From the NCBI GenBank assembly GCA_903944895.1, contig CAJATL010000114.1, forward strand, positions 1 to 46,895: 46,895 bases of DNA, in the 5' to 3' direction. This document shows, piece after piece, positions 16,842 to 25,697 of the stretch. Position numbers and translations under genes: made by a program. The notes beneath the pieces are model-generated. The model saw nothing but the letters and a program-made list of their open reading frames with translations. It was not told the origin of the DNA and ran no database searches. Numbering within the stretch: position 1 is the stretch's first letter; every line of letters begins with the position of its first letter. The DNA is from an uncultured Bacteroidota bacterium. GTDB taxonomy: Bacteria > Bacteroidota > Bacteroidia > Bacteroidales > 4484-276.

Positions 16842-17330
16842 ATGAAACAAAAATTAATTCTTCAGGTATTTCTCATTTTCATCTTTTTATCGGCAAAGGC
16901 GCAGGAAAACATCCCTCCACTGAATCAGAAAATTGTGGCTTACGTTACTCTAACCATCGGCACCCAAGTTGACCGGGGCGAATGCTGGGATCTGGCAAAC
17001 CAGGCATTAAAACAAAATGAAGCGATCTGGGATTGGGCTTATGAATATGGCCAGCTCATCGATCCTTTAAAAGAAACGGTGTATCCCGGCGATCTTATCC
17101 AGTTTGAGAATGTGGAAGTTAAATACAAAAAAGGCAATACGACTTTTACCGAAACCATGGATCACCACACGGCAATTGTTTACCGGGTTATTGATCAGGA
17201 AAAGAAGATTTTTGAACTTGCCCACCAAAACACCAATTTTTCGGGAAGGAAAGTTGGCCTGAGCGAGTTTAACCTAAATCAAGTCATCAAAGGAAAAACA
17301 ATGTTTTACAGGCCGGTTCCTTCGGATTAA
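16842..17330 (+). CDS. Secreted cysteine-peptidase-fold protein (CHAP/NlpC-like)
   Basis: The 162-residue protein has a clear signal peptide (MKQKLILQVFLIFIFLSAKA, cleaved before QEN). The mature part shows RGECWDLANQAL (Cys48), then YPGDLIQFENV, MDHHTAIVYRV (His108/109) and ELAHQNTN (His128). A cysteine after a strand-helix start, followed by a PGDLI strand and a histidine before a hydrophobic strand, is the arrangement of CHAP/NlpC-P60-type papain-fold proteins, and it is close to what is called the BBC1/AIM3 cysteine-proteinase-fold domain. Peptidoglycan or peptide amide bonds are possible substrates, but this is an inference. The ATG at 16842 is preferred to an upstream in-frame TTG because it starts the signal peptide directly. 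Confidence 0.75.
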   Translation: MKQKLILQVFLIFIFLSAKAQENIPPLNQKIVAYVTLTIGTQVDRGECWDLANQALKQNEAIWDWAYEYGQLIDPLKETVYPGDLIQFENVEVKYKKGNTTFTETMDHHTAIVYRVIDQEKKIFELAHQNTNFSGRKVGLSEFNLNQVIKGKTMFYRPVPSD

Positions 17331-17368
17331 TTTTTAATCGCATTTGGTTTTGCTGGTTTTTAATAAAA

Positions 17369-17409
17369 CAAAAAGCTGCCCACAATTTGCAGACAGCTTT
17401 TTGTTTTTA
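17369..17409. terminator. Terminator hairpin, possibly bidirectional
   Basis: AAAAAGCTG and CAGCTTTTT form a 9-bp perfect stem around a 15-nt loop, with T-rich sequence following on the plus strand and A-rich sequence preceding it. It lies 40 bp after the gene at 16842 and before the end of the convergent gene at 17495. Confidence 0.8.
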
Positions 17410-17494
17410 ACTTGTTTGGCTATGATTCCGGCGCGGATAAATCTGCAGAATTTGGCAGCAGAGAAATCAGCTTGGTTAAATTTGAGCTTTTCTA

Positions 17495-18010
17495 TCAATT
17501 ATTGACTCTATTTCTGGTTGAGCGTAATTTTCGATATAAAAAACGAATACCAAAAAAAGGAAGCATGAACGGATACAGAACATATTTAACTGGTATCTCT
17601 ATAATAGGAATAGGGACGCAAACTACCAATCTGACTTCACGTTCTATCCATAGTAACCACCAATATGCAATTGGAATTAAGATAAAGAAGAAGAAAAAGA
17701 TTAGAATGTAAATAACATATTCAACCGCAATATTTTCGGCTAAAATATTGAAAGGGAATAATAAAATTATTCCCAGAATTACAATCGGAATTAGAGCTAT
17801 TATGGATGTTATGTATTCTCCAATAAAAGGAATACTAGTCATCACCCGAAAAAACTTTATAATGGAAGCTGAAAAAAAACGTGGTTGATTTTCTTCTTTC
17901 GAAGTTCCTAATGTGGTCTTTTTTGCAACTTCCTCAATGGCTTTTGCACGTCTTTCCTCTTCTGAATAGGTTAAATTATCATCCTGTATTTTGTCTGATT
18001 GCAAATTCAT
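17495..18010 (-). CDS. Small integral membrane protein, unknown function
   Basis: The 171-residue protein has a charged N-terminal 60 residues (SEEERRAKAIEEVAKK) and then several long hydrophobic segments rich in Ile and Phe (for example IIALIPIVILGIILLFPFNI and YVIYILIFFFFFILIPIAYW), so two to four helices are likely. I do not recognise a family. It is visibly more A/T-rich than its neighbours. ATG at 18010 is preferred over a TTG at 18049, which would leave only 4 bp after the pckA stop. It may be the distal gene of a transcript with pckA. Confidence 0.65.
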   Translation of the reverse strand: MNLQSDKIQDDNLTYSEEERRAKAIEEVAKKTTLGTSKEENQPRFFSASIIKFFRVMTSIPFIGEYITSIIALIPIVILGIILLFPFNILAENIAVEYVIYILIFFFFFILIPIAYWWLLWIEREVRLVVCVPIPIIEIPVKYVLYPFMLPFFGIRFLYRKLRSTRNRVNN

Positions 18011-18053
18011 GCCTTTATTTCTCAAACGGTGCACAACACATAATATCAACTAT

Positions 18054-19709
18054 TTATTTTCCGGGACACATCTTAACAACACTTTCGTTGATGTTTTTGT
18101 CGCCGTAGTTCTTATCGAAAGCTGAACTAAATTTCTCAGCCAGCATTTTAGCTTGTTTATCATAAGCCGCCTTATCAGCCCAGGTATTTTTTGGGGTTAA
18201 AATCTCAGCAGGCACGCCAGGGCAGGATTTTGGAACAAGAACATGGAAAAGCTGATCATAATCGTATTCCACATTATTCAGGTCGCCATTTAAAGCTGCA
18301 TTTACCATTTTGCGGGTAAGATTGATATCCATTCTTTTTCCGACTCCATAACCTCCCCCACTCCATCCAGTATTGATGAGATAAACCTGGGAATCGAATT
18401 TTTCCATTTTTTCGCCGAGCATCGAAGCGTAAACGTGCGGATTAAGCGGCATAAATGGCTGTCCGAAAAACCTCGAAAAAGTGGCCTGTGGCTCGGTAAC
18501 GCCTGTTTCGGTACCTGCAAGTTTGCTGGTGTAACCCATCAAAAACCAAAGCATGGCCTGATCCGGATCTAATTTGGAAACTGGAGGCAAAACACCATAA
18601 GCGTCGGCAGTAAGAAACAGAATGGTTTTTGGATGTCCTGAAACCGATGAAACCTTAATGTTTTTCAGGTTGGTAAGCAAAAATGAAGCCCTGGAATTTG
18701 GGGTAAGGCGGTCGTCGTAATAATCGAATTTTCCATCGGGATAAATCATTGCATTTTCGACGATTGAGCCGTGATTGAGATAATCGTCATGATGCATCAC
18801 CGCATCGTAAATATCCGGCTCTTTGGCAGGATTGATGTCGATCATTTTGGCATAGCAGCCATTTTCGAAGTTGGCGATACCATCGTTACTCCAGCCATGT
18901 TCGTCGTCACCAAGCAAAGCCCTGGTTGGATCGGCTGAAAGCGTGGTTTTTCCGGTACCGGAAAGGCCAAGTAGCAAGGCAGAGTCTCCGTTGGCTCCTT
19001 CGTTTGCCGAGCAATGAAGTGGCAATATTCCTTCGAAAGGCAGCAAATAATTCATTACCGTAAACAGCATTTTTTTGATACTCCCGCAATAGGCCGAGCC
19101 AACAATAACACCAATCTTCCGGTCAACATCCATAGCAACGACCATGTCGCTGGCTTTTCCGTCCGGCATTTTCCGTAATCTGCCATTGTATTTAGATGCA
19201 TCAAGTTTGTTATAAGGGAGATGTAGGACGGTGTAACCGTCGTTAAAAAAGCAACTTTCGTTGATATTTTCCGGAGTCGGGCGAAACATATTATCAGCAA
19301 AAACGCCATAAAGCGCGTGCGAAGAAACCACCTTTACCGGCAAGGCATATTTACTGTCAGCGCCAACCACGCGGTCGGTGATGTAAACTTTTTCTTTTTC
19401 ATTCAAATAGCCAAGAGCTTCCTCAAAAATCATATCAAAAGTTTCCTCATCAACCGGAACATTATTTGGGGAAGTCCAGTCGAAGTTGGCCTCACTGATG
19501 ACGCGTTTTACAACCACGGTATCTTTTGGTGAGCGACCGGTTGATTCGGGCGGTGTCCAGGTAGCCAGCGCGCCACTTTGGGCTACGATGGCTTCTCTGT
19601 TTTCGACGGTATGACGAATCATTTCCTGCCTCGAAATATTATCAAAAACATTTTTGTGCGCTTCAACTGCTTGAGCAAGCTTTTCTTTAAGATTTGGCTT
19701 TGAATTCAT
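18054..19709 (-). CDS. pckA: Phosphoenolpyruvate carboxykinase (ATP)
   Basis: The enzyme interconverts oxaloacetate + ATP and phosphoenolpyruvate + CO2 + ADP, the entry to gluconeogenesis or, in many anaerobic Bacteroidota, CO2 fixation toward succinate. The 551-residue protein carries the kinase P-loop GLSGTGKT (248-255), LGDDEHGW (266-273), FENGCYAKMI and the TGVTEPQATFSRFFGQPF and NTGWSGGGYGVGKR regions typical of the ATP-dependent family. The length is slightly above the usual 530-540. About 50 bp upstream the minus strand has CATCTTTG, one base from the -7 consensus. ppdK, which also works at the PEP/pyruvate node, lies 2.5 kb away beyond a sensor kinase. Confidence 0.96.
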   Translation of the reverse strand: MNSKPNLKEKLAQAVEAHKNVFDNISRQEMIRHTVENREAIVAQSGALATWTPPESTGRSPKDTVVVKRVISEANFDWTSPNNVPVDEETFDMIFEEALGYLNEKEKVYITDRVVGADSKYALPVKVVSSHALYGVFADNMFRPTPENINESCFFNDGYTVLHLPYNKLDASKYNGRLRKMPDGKASDMVVAMDVDRKIGVIVGSAYCGSIKKMLFTVMNYLLPFEGILPLHCSANEGANGDSALLLGLSGTGKTTLSADPTRALLGDDEHGWSNDGIANFENGCYAKMIDINPAKEPDIYDAVMHHDDYLNHGSIVENAMIYPDGKFDYYDDRLTPNSRASFLLTNLKNIKVSSVSGHPKTILFLTADAYGVLPPVSKLDPDQAMLWFLMGYTSKLAGTETGVTEPQATFSRFFGQPFMPLNPHVYASMLGEKMEKFDSQVYLINTGWSGGGYGVGKRMDINLTRKMVNAALNGDLNNVEYDYDQLFHVLVPKSCPGVPAEILTPKNTWADKAAYDKQAKMLAEKFSSAFDKNYGDKNINESVVKMCPGK

Positions 19710-19870
19710 ATAAAATTTTTTACGAAGTTTTATTAAGATTTTTAAAAAATATTAACAACAAAGATGATGATTTTGTGAGGTTAACCAAGAAAATTTTGGA
19801 GGTGCAAATATGACATTTTTCGGCTTATCGGAGCAATATTTAAAGAATATTAACGGTGATTTTTTTTCAT

Positions 19871-22039
19871 TCAATCTTTGCCGGCAGGAATTGGAAAACT
19901 GAGCGAGAACCTGCTTCCTGAGCCTTTTGTACTTTCCACTTCAATAAATCCGTGGTGTTTTTCGATAAATTCTTTACAAAGGATAAGCCCAAGCCCGCTT
20001 CCCGATTCGTTACCTGTACCTTTTGTCGAAAGTCCCTGGTCAATTCTGAACAGCTTTTCAACGTTTTCCTCCGACATCCCTACCCCGTTATCGGAAATAA
20101 TAATTTTGCTGTAACCGCCTTCCTGAACGGCTGAAATCGCCACAACCCCATTTGGGTGGGTAAACTTGATGGCATTTCCAACAAGGTTTCTGATCATGGT
20201 TTCAAACATATTTTGATCGGCAAAGAGCATTAATCCTGGCGGAACATTATTCCCGATACTTATCATTTTGCCTTGAGCCTGGTTGTCCGACAGGCCGATT
20301 AGTTCCTCCAGGCTTTCTTTTACATTAATCCAATCGGGATGAAAGCCAAGAATACCGCGTTGCAAACGTGACCACTCCAGCAAATTCTCGAGAAGCTTAT
20401 AGGCTCCGTCAGCCGAATTTTTGATCATCCCGATGATTTCCGTCAATTGGCGGTCGTCATATTTTTCGACCTCTTCGATGGCAATTTCGCTAAAACCAAG
20501 AATTGCATTGAAAGGATTTTTGAGGTCGTGGGCTATGATGGAGAATAACCGGTCTTTGGTGGCATTTAATTCGGTGAGTCGCCCCGATTGGGACAAAATT
20601 TCGGCACTTTTGCGCTGAAGTTCAAGGTTGGCCATTTTCAGGCGTTTTTTCCCGCGAAACAGCACAACGATTAAAACCGAAAGAAAAACGACAAACACAA
20701 CGGCACCAACGAAAACATGGCGTTGATTAAGAATGATCCGTTTGTTTAACTCATTGAGTGATTTCAGGTGCAGATTTTCGGCATCTTTTTGCTTAACTTC
20801 ATACCTGACGCCAATCTCCATCAAAGCTTTACTGTTCAAAACTTTATCGAGGCTGTCGTTAAGTTCCACAGCCTTTTCAAGGTTATTTAAAGCTGTTTGA
20901 TATTTCCCTTGTTGTTTCTCCAGTTGATAAAGGTTGTAATACGCATTATTGGATAATAAAACATCAACCGAATCCGAAATCCTGATACTTTTTCTGAAGA
21001 ATTCTTCCGCAGTCGAAAAATCGCCCAAATCAAAACGTATCATTCCTTTGATGTTTAAGGCACTAATAAGTTCAACCGTCCTGTTGTTCTGTTCATAAAT
21101 CAAGATTGCTGAATCGAGCAACTTTGATGCGGTTTGATATTTTTTTTTACGCATGTAAATTTGAACCAGATTCGAATAATTATTGGCCAGCCAATTGTCG
21201 TTACCTGCAATTCGGTTGATGCCGGCGGCCAAATAAAGGTTTGTAATAGCGGCATCATCATTATGAAGCCCATCAAAAGAGGCCCCTAAACCATGATAAG
21301 CTGAAGCCAGAAAATTATTATTGCCAGCTATTTTAGCTGCTTCGAGTGCTTTGGTGAAAGCAATTACGCTTTTTTCGTAATCATCCGTTTTAAAGTAGAG
21401 ATATCCCAAATTGTTGCTTGTCCGTGCAATTCCTTCGATATTTCCAGATGCTTCTTCCTTTTCCAAAACCTCGAGATAAGTCTCCAGCGCTTTATCCGAT
21501 TCATGGATGAGTTCGTAAACCATTGCCATGTTGTTAAGTACGCCGGTAATTTCGTCATTAATCAAAAGCTGGCGATAGATGGTTAGTGCTGCCTGATGAT
21601 ATTCGAGTGCCGTGGAATAATCCAATTTTTCGCGTGAAATTACTCCCAGGAGGTTAAGCGCCTTTGCCTCCTGAAAATTCAACTGATATTCTTTTGCAGT
21701 TTGAATACATTGATGGAGGTACTTTTCGCTTTCGGGATAATTATTGGTCACAAAATAGTAAACACCAAGATTCCGCTGAGCATAGGCCAAACCGTTGGGA
21801 TAGCTGATTTTTGAAGCAAGTCCGGCCGATTCTTCGGCAAATTTCCTGCATTTATCCTGATCGATAAATTTATAATTCCAGGCAAGCTCGTTGAGCACAT
21901 CAACTCTTTGTATTTCGGTGACTTTTGGAAGTAATTTTTCAAGACTGTCGATGGTTTGCGGGATTTGAGCAAATAAAACCATGCAAGGAAAAAGAAATCC
22001 TGAAATCAAAAGCACCGTTTCTTTGAGCAGTTTTTGCAT
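19871..22039 (-). CDS. TPR-containing sensor histidine kinase
   Basis: The 722-residue protein has a signal peptide (1-24), a periplasmic array of tetratricopeptide repeats (about 30-400), one transmembrane helix (441-461), a short coiled coil and a cytoplasmic kinase. The HisKA box is FSIIAHDLKNP with His504, and the HATPase has the N box (NLVGNAIKFT), DNGVGM and the GSGLGL loop. It ends shortly after and has no receiver domain. This is a common Bacteroidota layout; the ligand or partner sensed by the TPRs is unknown. No response regulator gene is adjacent, so its partner must be elsewhere. ATG at 22039 is preferred because it begins the signal peptide and a TAnnTTTG element lies 32 bp upstream. 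Confidence 0.92.
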   Translation of the reverse strand: MQKLLKETVLLISGFLFPCMVLFAQIPQTIDSLEKLLPKVTEIQRVDVLNELAWNYKFIDQDKCRKFAEESAGLASKISYPNGLAYAQRNLGVYYFVTNNYPESEKYLHQCIQTAKEYQLNFQEAKALNLLGVISREKLDYSTALEYHQAALTIYRQLLINDEITGVLNNMAMVYELIHESDKALETYLEVLEKEEASGNIEGIARTSNNLGYLYFKTDDYEKSVIAFTKALEAAKIAGNNNFLASAYHGLGASFDGLHNDDAAITNLYLAAGINRIAGNDNWLANNYSNLVQIYMRKKKYQTASKLLDSAILIYEQNNRTVELISALNIKGMIRFDLGDFSTAEEFFRKSIRISDSVDVLLSNNAYYNLYQLEKQQGKYQTALNNLEKAVELNDSLDKVLNSKALMEIGVRYEVKQKDAENLHLKSLNELNKRIILNQRHVFVGAVVFVVFLSVLIVVLFRGKKRLKMANLELQRKSAEILSQSGRLTELNATKDRLFSIIAHDLKNPFNAILGFSEIAIEEVEKYDDRQLTEIIGMIKNSADGAYKLLENLLEWSRLQRGILGFHPDWINVKESLEELIGLSDNQAQGKMISIGNNVPPGLMLFADQNMFETMIRNLVGNAIKFTHPNGVVAISAVQEGGYSKIIISDNGVGMSEENVEKLFRIDQGLSTKGTGNESGSGLGLILCKEFIEKHHGFIEVESTKGSGSRFSLSFPIPAGKD

Positions 22040-22071
22040 AGTGTAAGATGTAGCCGAATCAATTCCCGGCT

Positions 22072-22079
22072 CAAAAGTA
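22072..22079 (-). promoter_or_regulatory. Predicted -7 element for the sensor kinase
   Basis: The minus strand reads TACTTTTG, an exact match, 32 bp before the ATG at 22039. It excludes the longer frame that starts with TTG at 22096. Confidence 0.55.
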
Positions 22080-22138
22080 AAAATAATTATTGGCAAGCAT
22101 CGACTTTTCGATGGAATAATTAATGCCGGATTTATTCA

Positions 22139-22174
22139 AAAAAAAAGCGGCCCAATTAATGGAACCGCTTTTTT
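22139..22174 (-). terminator. Terminator after ppdK
   Basis: On the minus strand AAAAAAGCGG and CCGCTTTTTT pair around a loop of about 14 nt and run into a T tract. It begins about 20 bp after the ppdK stop and separates ppdK from the sensor kinase promoter. Confidence 0.85.
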
Positions 22175-22193
22175 CAATTGATGATGAAATCAA

Positions 22194-25049
22194 TTATTTC
22201 TTCTTTTTCTTATCTGATTTTTTCTTGTCAGATTTCTTTTTGTCAGATTTTTTATGATCTTTCTTTTTGTCTTTTTTATCCTTCTTGTCTTTCTTACCTT
22301 TTTCGGCTTTGCCGGCAAGTTCTTGCTTAACCTCAGCCTGGGCTGATGCAAGGCGTGCAATCGGAACGCGGAAAGGTGAACAGCTTACGTAGTTAAAACC
22401 TAACGAATGGCAGAATTCGACGGATGATGGCTCGCCACCATGTTCGCCGCAAATACCGATTTTCAGGTCTTTCTTAACGCTTCTGCCTTTTTCGACAGCC
22501 ATTTTCATCAACTGGCCAACACCAACCTGGTCTAAAACCTGGAATGGATCGTGTTTGAGGATGCCTTTATCGAGATAAACTTTCAGGAATTTTCCGGCGT
22601 CATCGCGCGAATATCCAAAAGTCATCTGGGTGAGGTCGTTGGTTCCGAATGAGAAAAATTCAGCGGAGGTTGCAACTTCGTCAGCGGTGAGGGCTGCACG
22701 TGGAACTTCGATCATGGTTCCAACCAGGTAATCCATGCGGTCGCCTCTTTCTTCGAAAACTTTTTCGACAGTTGCGCGAACGAGGTCTTCCTGCATTTTC
22801 AGCTCTTTCAAAGTTCCGATAAGCGGAATCATGATTTCTGGTTTTGCAACGATGCCTCTTTTCTTGAGATCCAAAGCAGCTTCGATGATAGCGCGTGCCT
22901 GCATTTCGGAGATTTCAGGATAGGTATTTCCAAGACGGCATCCACGATGGCCAAGCATCGGGTTAAATTCGGCCAGTTCTTCAATTTTGGCTTTGATAAC
23001 TTTTACATCCACGCCCATCACTTTTGCCATTTCTTTCTGGCCTTTATCATCGTGAGGAACGAACTCGTGCAAAGGTGGGTCGAGCAAACGAACTGTCACA
23101 GGAAGGTCGTGCATTGCTTCAAAAATTCCTTCGAAGTCGGCACGTTGGATGGGTAATAATTTTTCGAGCGCTAATCTGCGGCCAGCTTCATCAGCAGCCA
23201 AAATCATTTCACGCATCGCGATGATGCGGTCGCCTTCGAAAAACATGTGCTCGGTGCGGCAAAGGCCGATACCTTTTGCGCCAAAATTACGGGCAACTCT
23301 TGCATCGTGTGGTGTGTCGGCATTGGTTCTAACACCCATCACAGCAAGGCTGTCGGCAAGTTCCATCAATTCACCAAAGTCGCCGCTTAATTCGGCTTCG
23401 ATGGTTTTAATCTGACCTTCCATCACATCACCGGTACTTCCGTTGAGTGAAATCCAGTCGCCTTCTTTAAACATAGTTCCGGCAGCTTCCAGGGTGCGGT
23501 CTTTGTAGTTAATTTTGATACCACCAGCACCTGAAACACAGCATTTACCCATTCCACGGGCAACAACAGCAGCGTGTGAAGTCATACCTCCACGGGCTGT
23601 GAGAATACCTTGTGCAGCGTTCATTCCACCTAAATCTTCAGGTGAAGTTTCGATGCGGACCAAAATCACTTTTTTGCCTTGTTCAGCCCATTCGGCAGCG
23701 TCGTCTGCATGGAAAACGATCTGACCTGTAGCAGCGCCTGGAGAAGCGGGTAATCCTTTTGCAAGAACGTTTGAAGCCTCGAGTGCAGCTTTTTCGAAAA
23801 CCGGGTGCAATAATTCGTCGAGTTTGTTAGGCTCAACCCTAAGCAAAGCGGTGCGTTTATCGAGTTTCTTTTCGCGGAGCAGGTCCATGGCGATTTTTAC
23901 CATTGCAGCGCCGGTGCGTTTGCCATTACGGGTTTGCAACATCCACAATTTACCGTCCTGGATGGTAAATTCGATGTCCTGCATATCTTTATAATGGTTT
24001 TCGAGGTCGTTCTGAATCTTGAAGAGTTTTTTATAAACCTTTGGCATTGTTTCTTCGAGCGATGGGAAATTATTTTTCCTGTCGTCTTCGGCAATTCCCT
24101 GCAGCTCTGCCCAACGCAGCGAACCTTCTTTGGTGATTTGCTGTGGGGTGCGGATTCCTGCAACAACGTCTTCACCTTGTGCATTGATCAGATATTCGCC
24201 GTTGAAAAGGTTTTCACCGGTTCCGGCATCACGACTGAAGGCAACGCCTGTAGCTGAATTTTCGCCCATGTTTCCAAAAACCATGGCCTGAACATTAACG
24301 GCAGTTCCCCATTCGGCAGGAATATTGTTGAGTTTGCGATAGAGTTTTGCGCGGTCGTTCATCCAGCTATCAAAAACTGCCATAATCGAAGCCCAGAGCT
24401 GATCCCACGGGTCTGTCGGGAAGTCTTTTCCGGTTTTTTCTTTTACTGCGCTTTTAAACCTTTTTACCAGTTCTTTCAAGTCATCGGTAGTCAGGTCGGT
24501 ATCTTTTTCGATCCTTTTTTCTTCTTTAAGATGATGAATGATTACTTCGAAAGGATCTTCTTCCTCTTTTGAAGCTGGTTTCATTCCCATCACCACGTCG
24601 CCAAACATCTGAACAAAACGACGATATGAATCCCATGCAAAACGTTCGTTTCCGGTTTTTAAAGCAATTCCCTGAACGGCTTCATCATTTAAACCCAGGT
24701 TAAGAACGGTGTCCATCATCCCTGGCATCGAAGCGCGGGCGCCCGAGCGAACTGAAAGCAAACATGGGTCGGCTTTATCACCAAATTTGGTTCCCATGAT
24801 TTTTTCGACTTGTTTTACAGCTTTACGAACATCGTCACCAATAAGTTCAACTACATATTTCGCACCCTTTTCGTTGTAAAGTGTACAAACTTCGGTGGTT
24901 ACAGTAAAACCCGGAGGAACCGGCACGCCAATGAGGTTCATTTCGGCGAGATTTGCGCCTTTACCACCAAGCAGGTTTTTCATTGAGGCATCACCTTCGG
25001 CTTTGCCGTCACCAAACAGGTAAACATGTTTTTCTTTATTCTTACTCAT
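22194..25049 (-). CDS. ppdK: Pyruvate, phosphate dikinase with lysine-rich tail
   Basis: PPDK interconverts pyruvate + ATP + Pi and PEP + AMP + PPi. The 951-residue protein has the N-terminal ATP-grasp domain (LLGGKGANLAEM, LSVRSGARASMPGMMDTVLNLG), the phosphohistidine domain GGMTSHAAVVARG (487-499, catalytic His492) and the C-terminal PEP/pyruvate barrel with GLCRTEHMFF, FGTNDLTQMTFGYSRDD and the catalytic-cysteine motif GICGEHGGEPSSVEF. The family is usually about 875-915 residues. The extra part is a low-complexity tail (914-951) with 24 lysines in 38 residues and repeats of KKSD. The tail is absent from the standard fold and could bind nucleic acid, membrane or polyphosphate. ATG at 25049 follows a 69-nt leader. 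Confidence 0.96.
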   Translation of the reverse strand: MSKNKEKHVYLFGDGKAEGDASMKNLLGGKGANLAEMNLIGVPVPPGFTVTTEVCTLYNEKGAKYVVELIGDDVRKAVKQVEKIMGTKFGDKADPCLLSVRSGARASMPGMMDTVLNLGLNDEAVQGIALKTGNERFAWDSYRRFVQMFGDVVMGMKPASKEEEDPFEVIIHHLKEEKRIEKDTDLTTDDLKELVKRFKSAVKEKTGKDFPTDPWDQLWASIMAVFDSWMNDRAKLYRKLNNIPAEWGTAVNVQAMVFGNMGENSATGVAFSRDAGTGENLFNGEYLINAQGEDVVAGIRTPQQITKEGSLRWAELQGIAEDDRKNNFPSLEETMPKVYKKLFKIQNDLENHYKDMQDIEFTIQDGKLWMLQTRNGKRTGAAMVKIAMDLLREKKLDKRTALLRVEPNKLDELLHPVFEKAALEASNVLAKGLPASPGAATGQIVFHADDAAEWAEQGKKVILVRIETSPEDLGGMNAAQGILTARGGMTSHAAVVARGMGKCCVSGAGGIKINYKDRTLEAAGTMFKEGDWISLNGSTGDVMEGQIKTIEAELSGDFGELMELADSLAVMGVRTNADTPHDARVARNFGAKGIGLCRTEHMFFEGDRIIAMREMILAADEAGRRLALEKLLPIQRADFEGIFEAMHDLPVTVRLLDPPLHEFVPHDDKGQKEMAKVMGVDVKVIKAKIEELAEFNPMLGHRGCRLGNTYPEISEMQARAIIEAALDLKKRGIVAKPEIMIPLIGTLKELKMQEDLVRATVEKVFEERGDRMDYLVGTMIEVPRAALTADEVATSAEFFSFGTNDLTQMTFGYSRDDAGKFLKVYLDKGILKHDPFQVLDQVGVGQLMKMAVEKGRSVKKDLKIGICGEHGGEPSSVEFCHSLGFNYVSCSPFRVPIARLASAQAEVKQELAGKAEKGKKDKKDKKDKKKDHKKSDKKKSDKKKSDKKKKK

Positions 25050-25118
25050 AAAAAAAATAATTAAATTATTTAAAAGTTTATATTTTGATTTTCAATAAAC
25101 TAACTTCAAAATTGGGCG

Positions 25119-25126
25119 CAAAGGTA
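25119..25126 (-). promoter_or_regulatory. Predicted -7 element for ppdK
   Basis: The minus strand reads TACCTTTG, an exact TAnnTTTG match, 69 bp before the ppdK ATG. Confidence 0.55.
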
Positions 25127-25225
25127 GTAATTATTGAAAATATTAATTTAAATTAATGTTAAGAAATCAGCAAATGAAAGAGATTGAAAGGAATTTGGTT
25201 TTTAGAAGTGATGGTTTTTCTTTAG

Positions 25226-25262
25226 AAAAAAGGTTTCACCTTTTGGAGAGGTGAAACCTTTT
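25226..25262 (-). terminator. Terminator hairpin upstream of ppdK
   Basis: AAAGGTTTCACC (25229-25240) and GGTGAAACCTTT (25250-25261) form a perfect 12-bp stem with a 9-nt loop, followed on the minus strand by a T run. It would stop transcripts arriving from the FISUMP gene ending at 25698. An almost identical stem is present at 34275-34305. Most of the remaining intergenic sequence (25263-25697) is the palindromic element copy 2; I see no gene there. Confidence 0.8.
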
Positions 25263-25279
25263 AACCGGGCGATTTTTCG

Positions 25280-25440
25280 TAGCCCAAACCTTCAGGTTTG
25301 GGATCATTGAAATCTCCAAAGTTAAGATGGCAGGGCGTTTACGCCCTTTTGTCCATACCGCAGGCCTTATCGTTTGAAGGGCGTAAACGCCCTGGTTAAT
25401 CTAATCCGTTTTATAATCCCCGGGCTGAAGCCCGGGGCTA
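25280..25440 (+). repeat. Composite palindromic element, copy 2
   Basis: Same structure as the copy at 5553-5717, bounded by TAGCCC and GGGCTA. A: CCCAAACC-TTCA-GGTTTGGG (25283-25302, identical to copy 1). B: AGGGCGTTTACGCCCT (25332-25347, identical). C: AGGGCGTAAACGCCCT (25378-25393). D: CCCCGGGC-TGAA-GCCCGGGG (25418-25437). Stem changes in C and D relative to copy 1 are compensated, so hairpins are kept. Confidence 0.8.
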
Positions 25441-25697
25441 AGGAATCAATTTTTAATTGTTGGTTACTGGGGTCATGGATTTCTTTTAATCCGGTTGAAG
25501 CCAGTTGTTTTGATTAAAAACCTTATCCTTTTCTCTCCTAAACCTTAGTACAAATCTGTTTTTTCCCCATATTATTAAAAACTTATTACCTTACTTTTAA
25601 CATAGCCATTTTTCAAAAAAAAATTCGATCGCCTGCTTCGACTTCGTTCAGCACAATTCGCTGTGGGTGGTTAAAGAACGAAACATTAAAATAGTCA

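Noticed and set aside
17412-17711. Plus-strand open frame of 99 codons after the terminator
   Set aside because: It lies opposite the membrane protein at 17495-18010 and has no family pattern or signal; its lysine-rich end is the complement of a Phe/Ile-rich helix.
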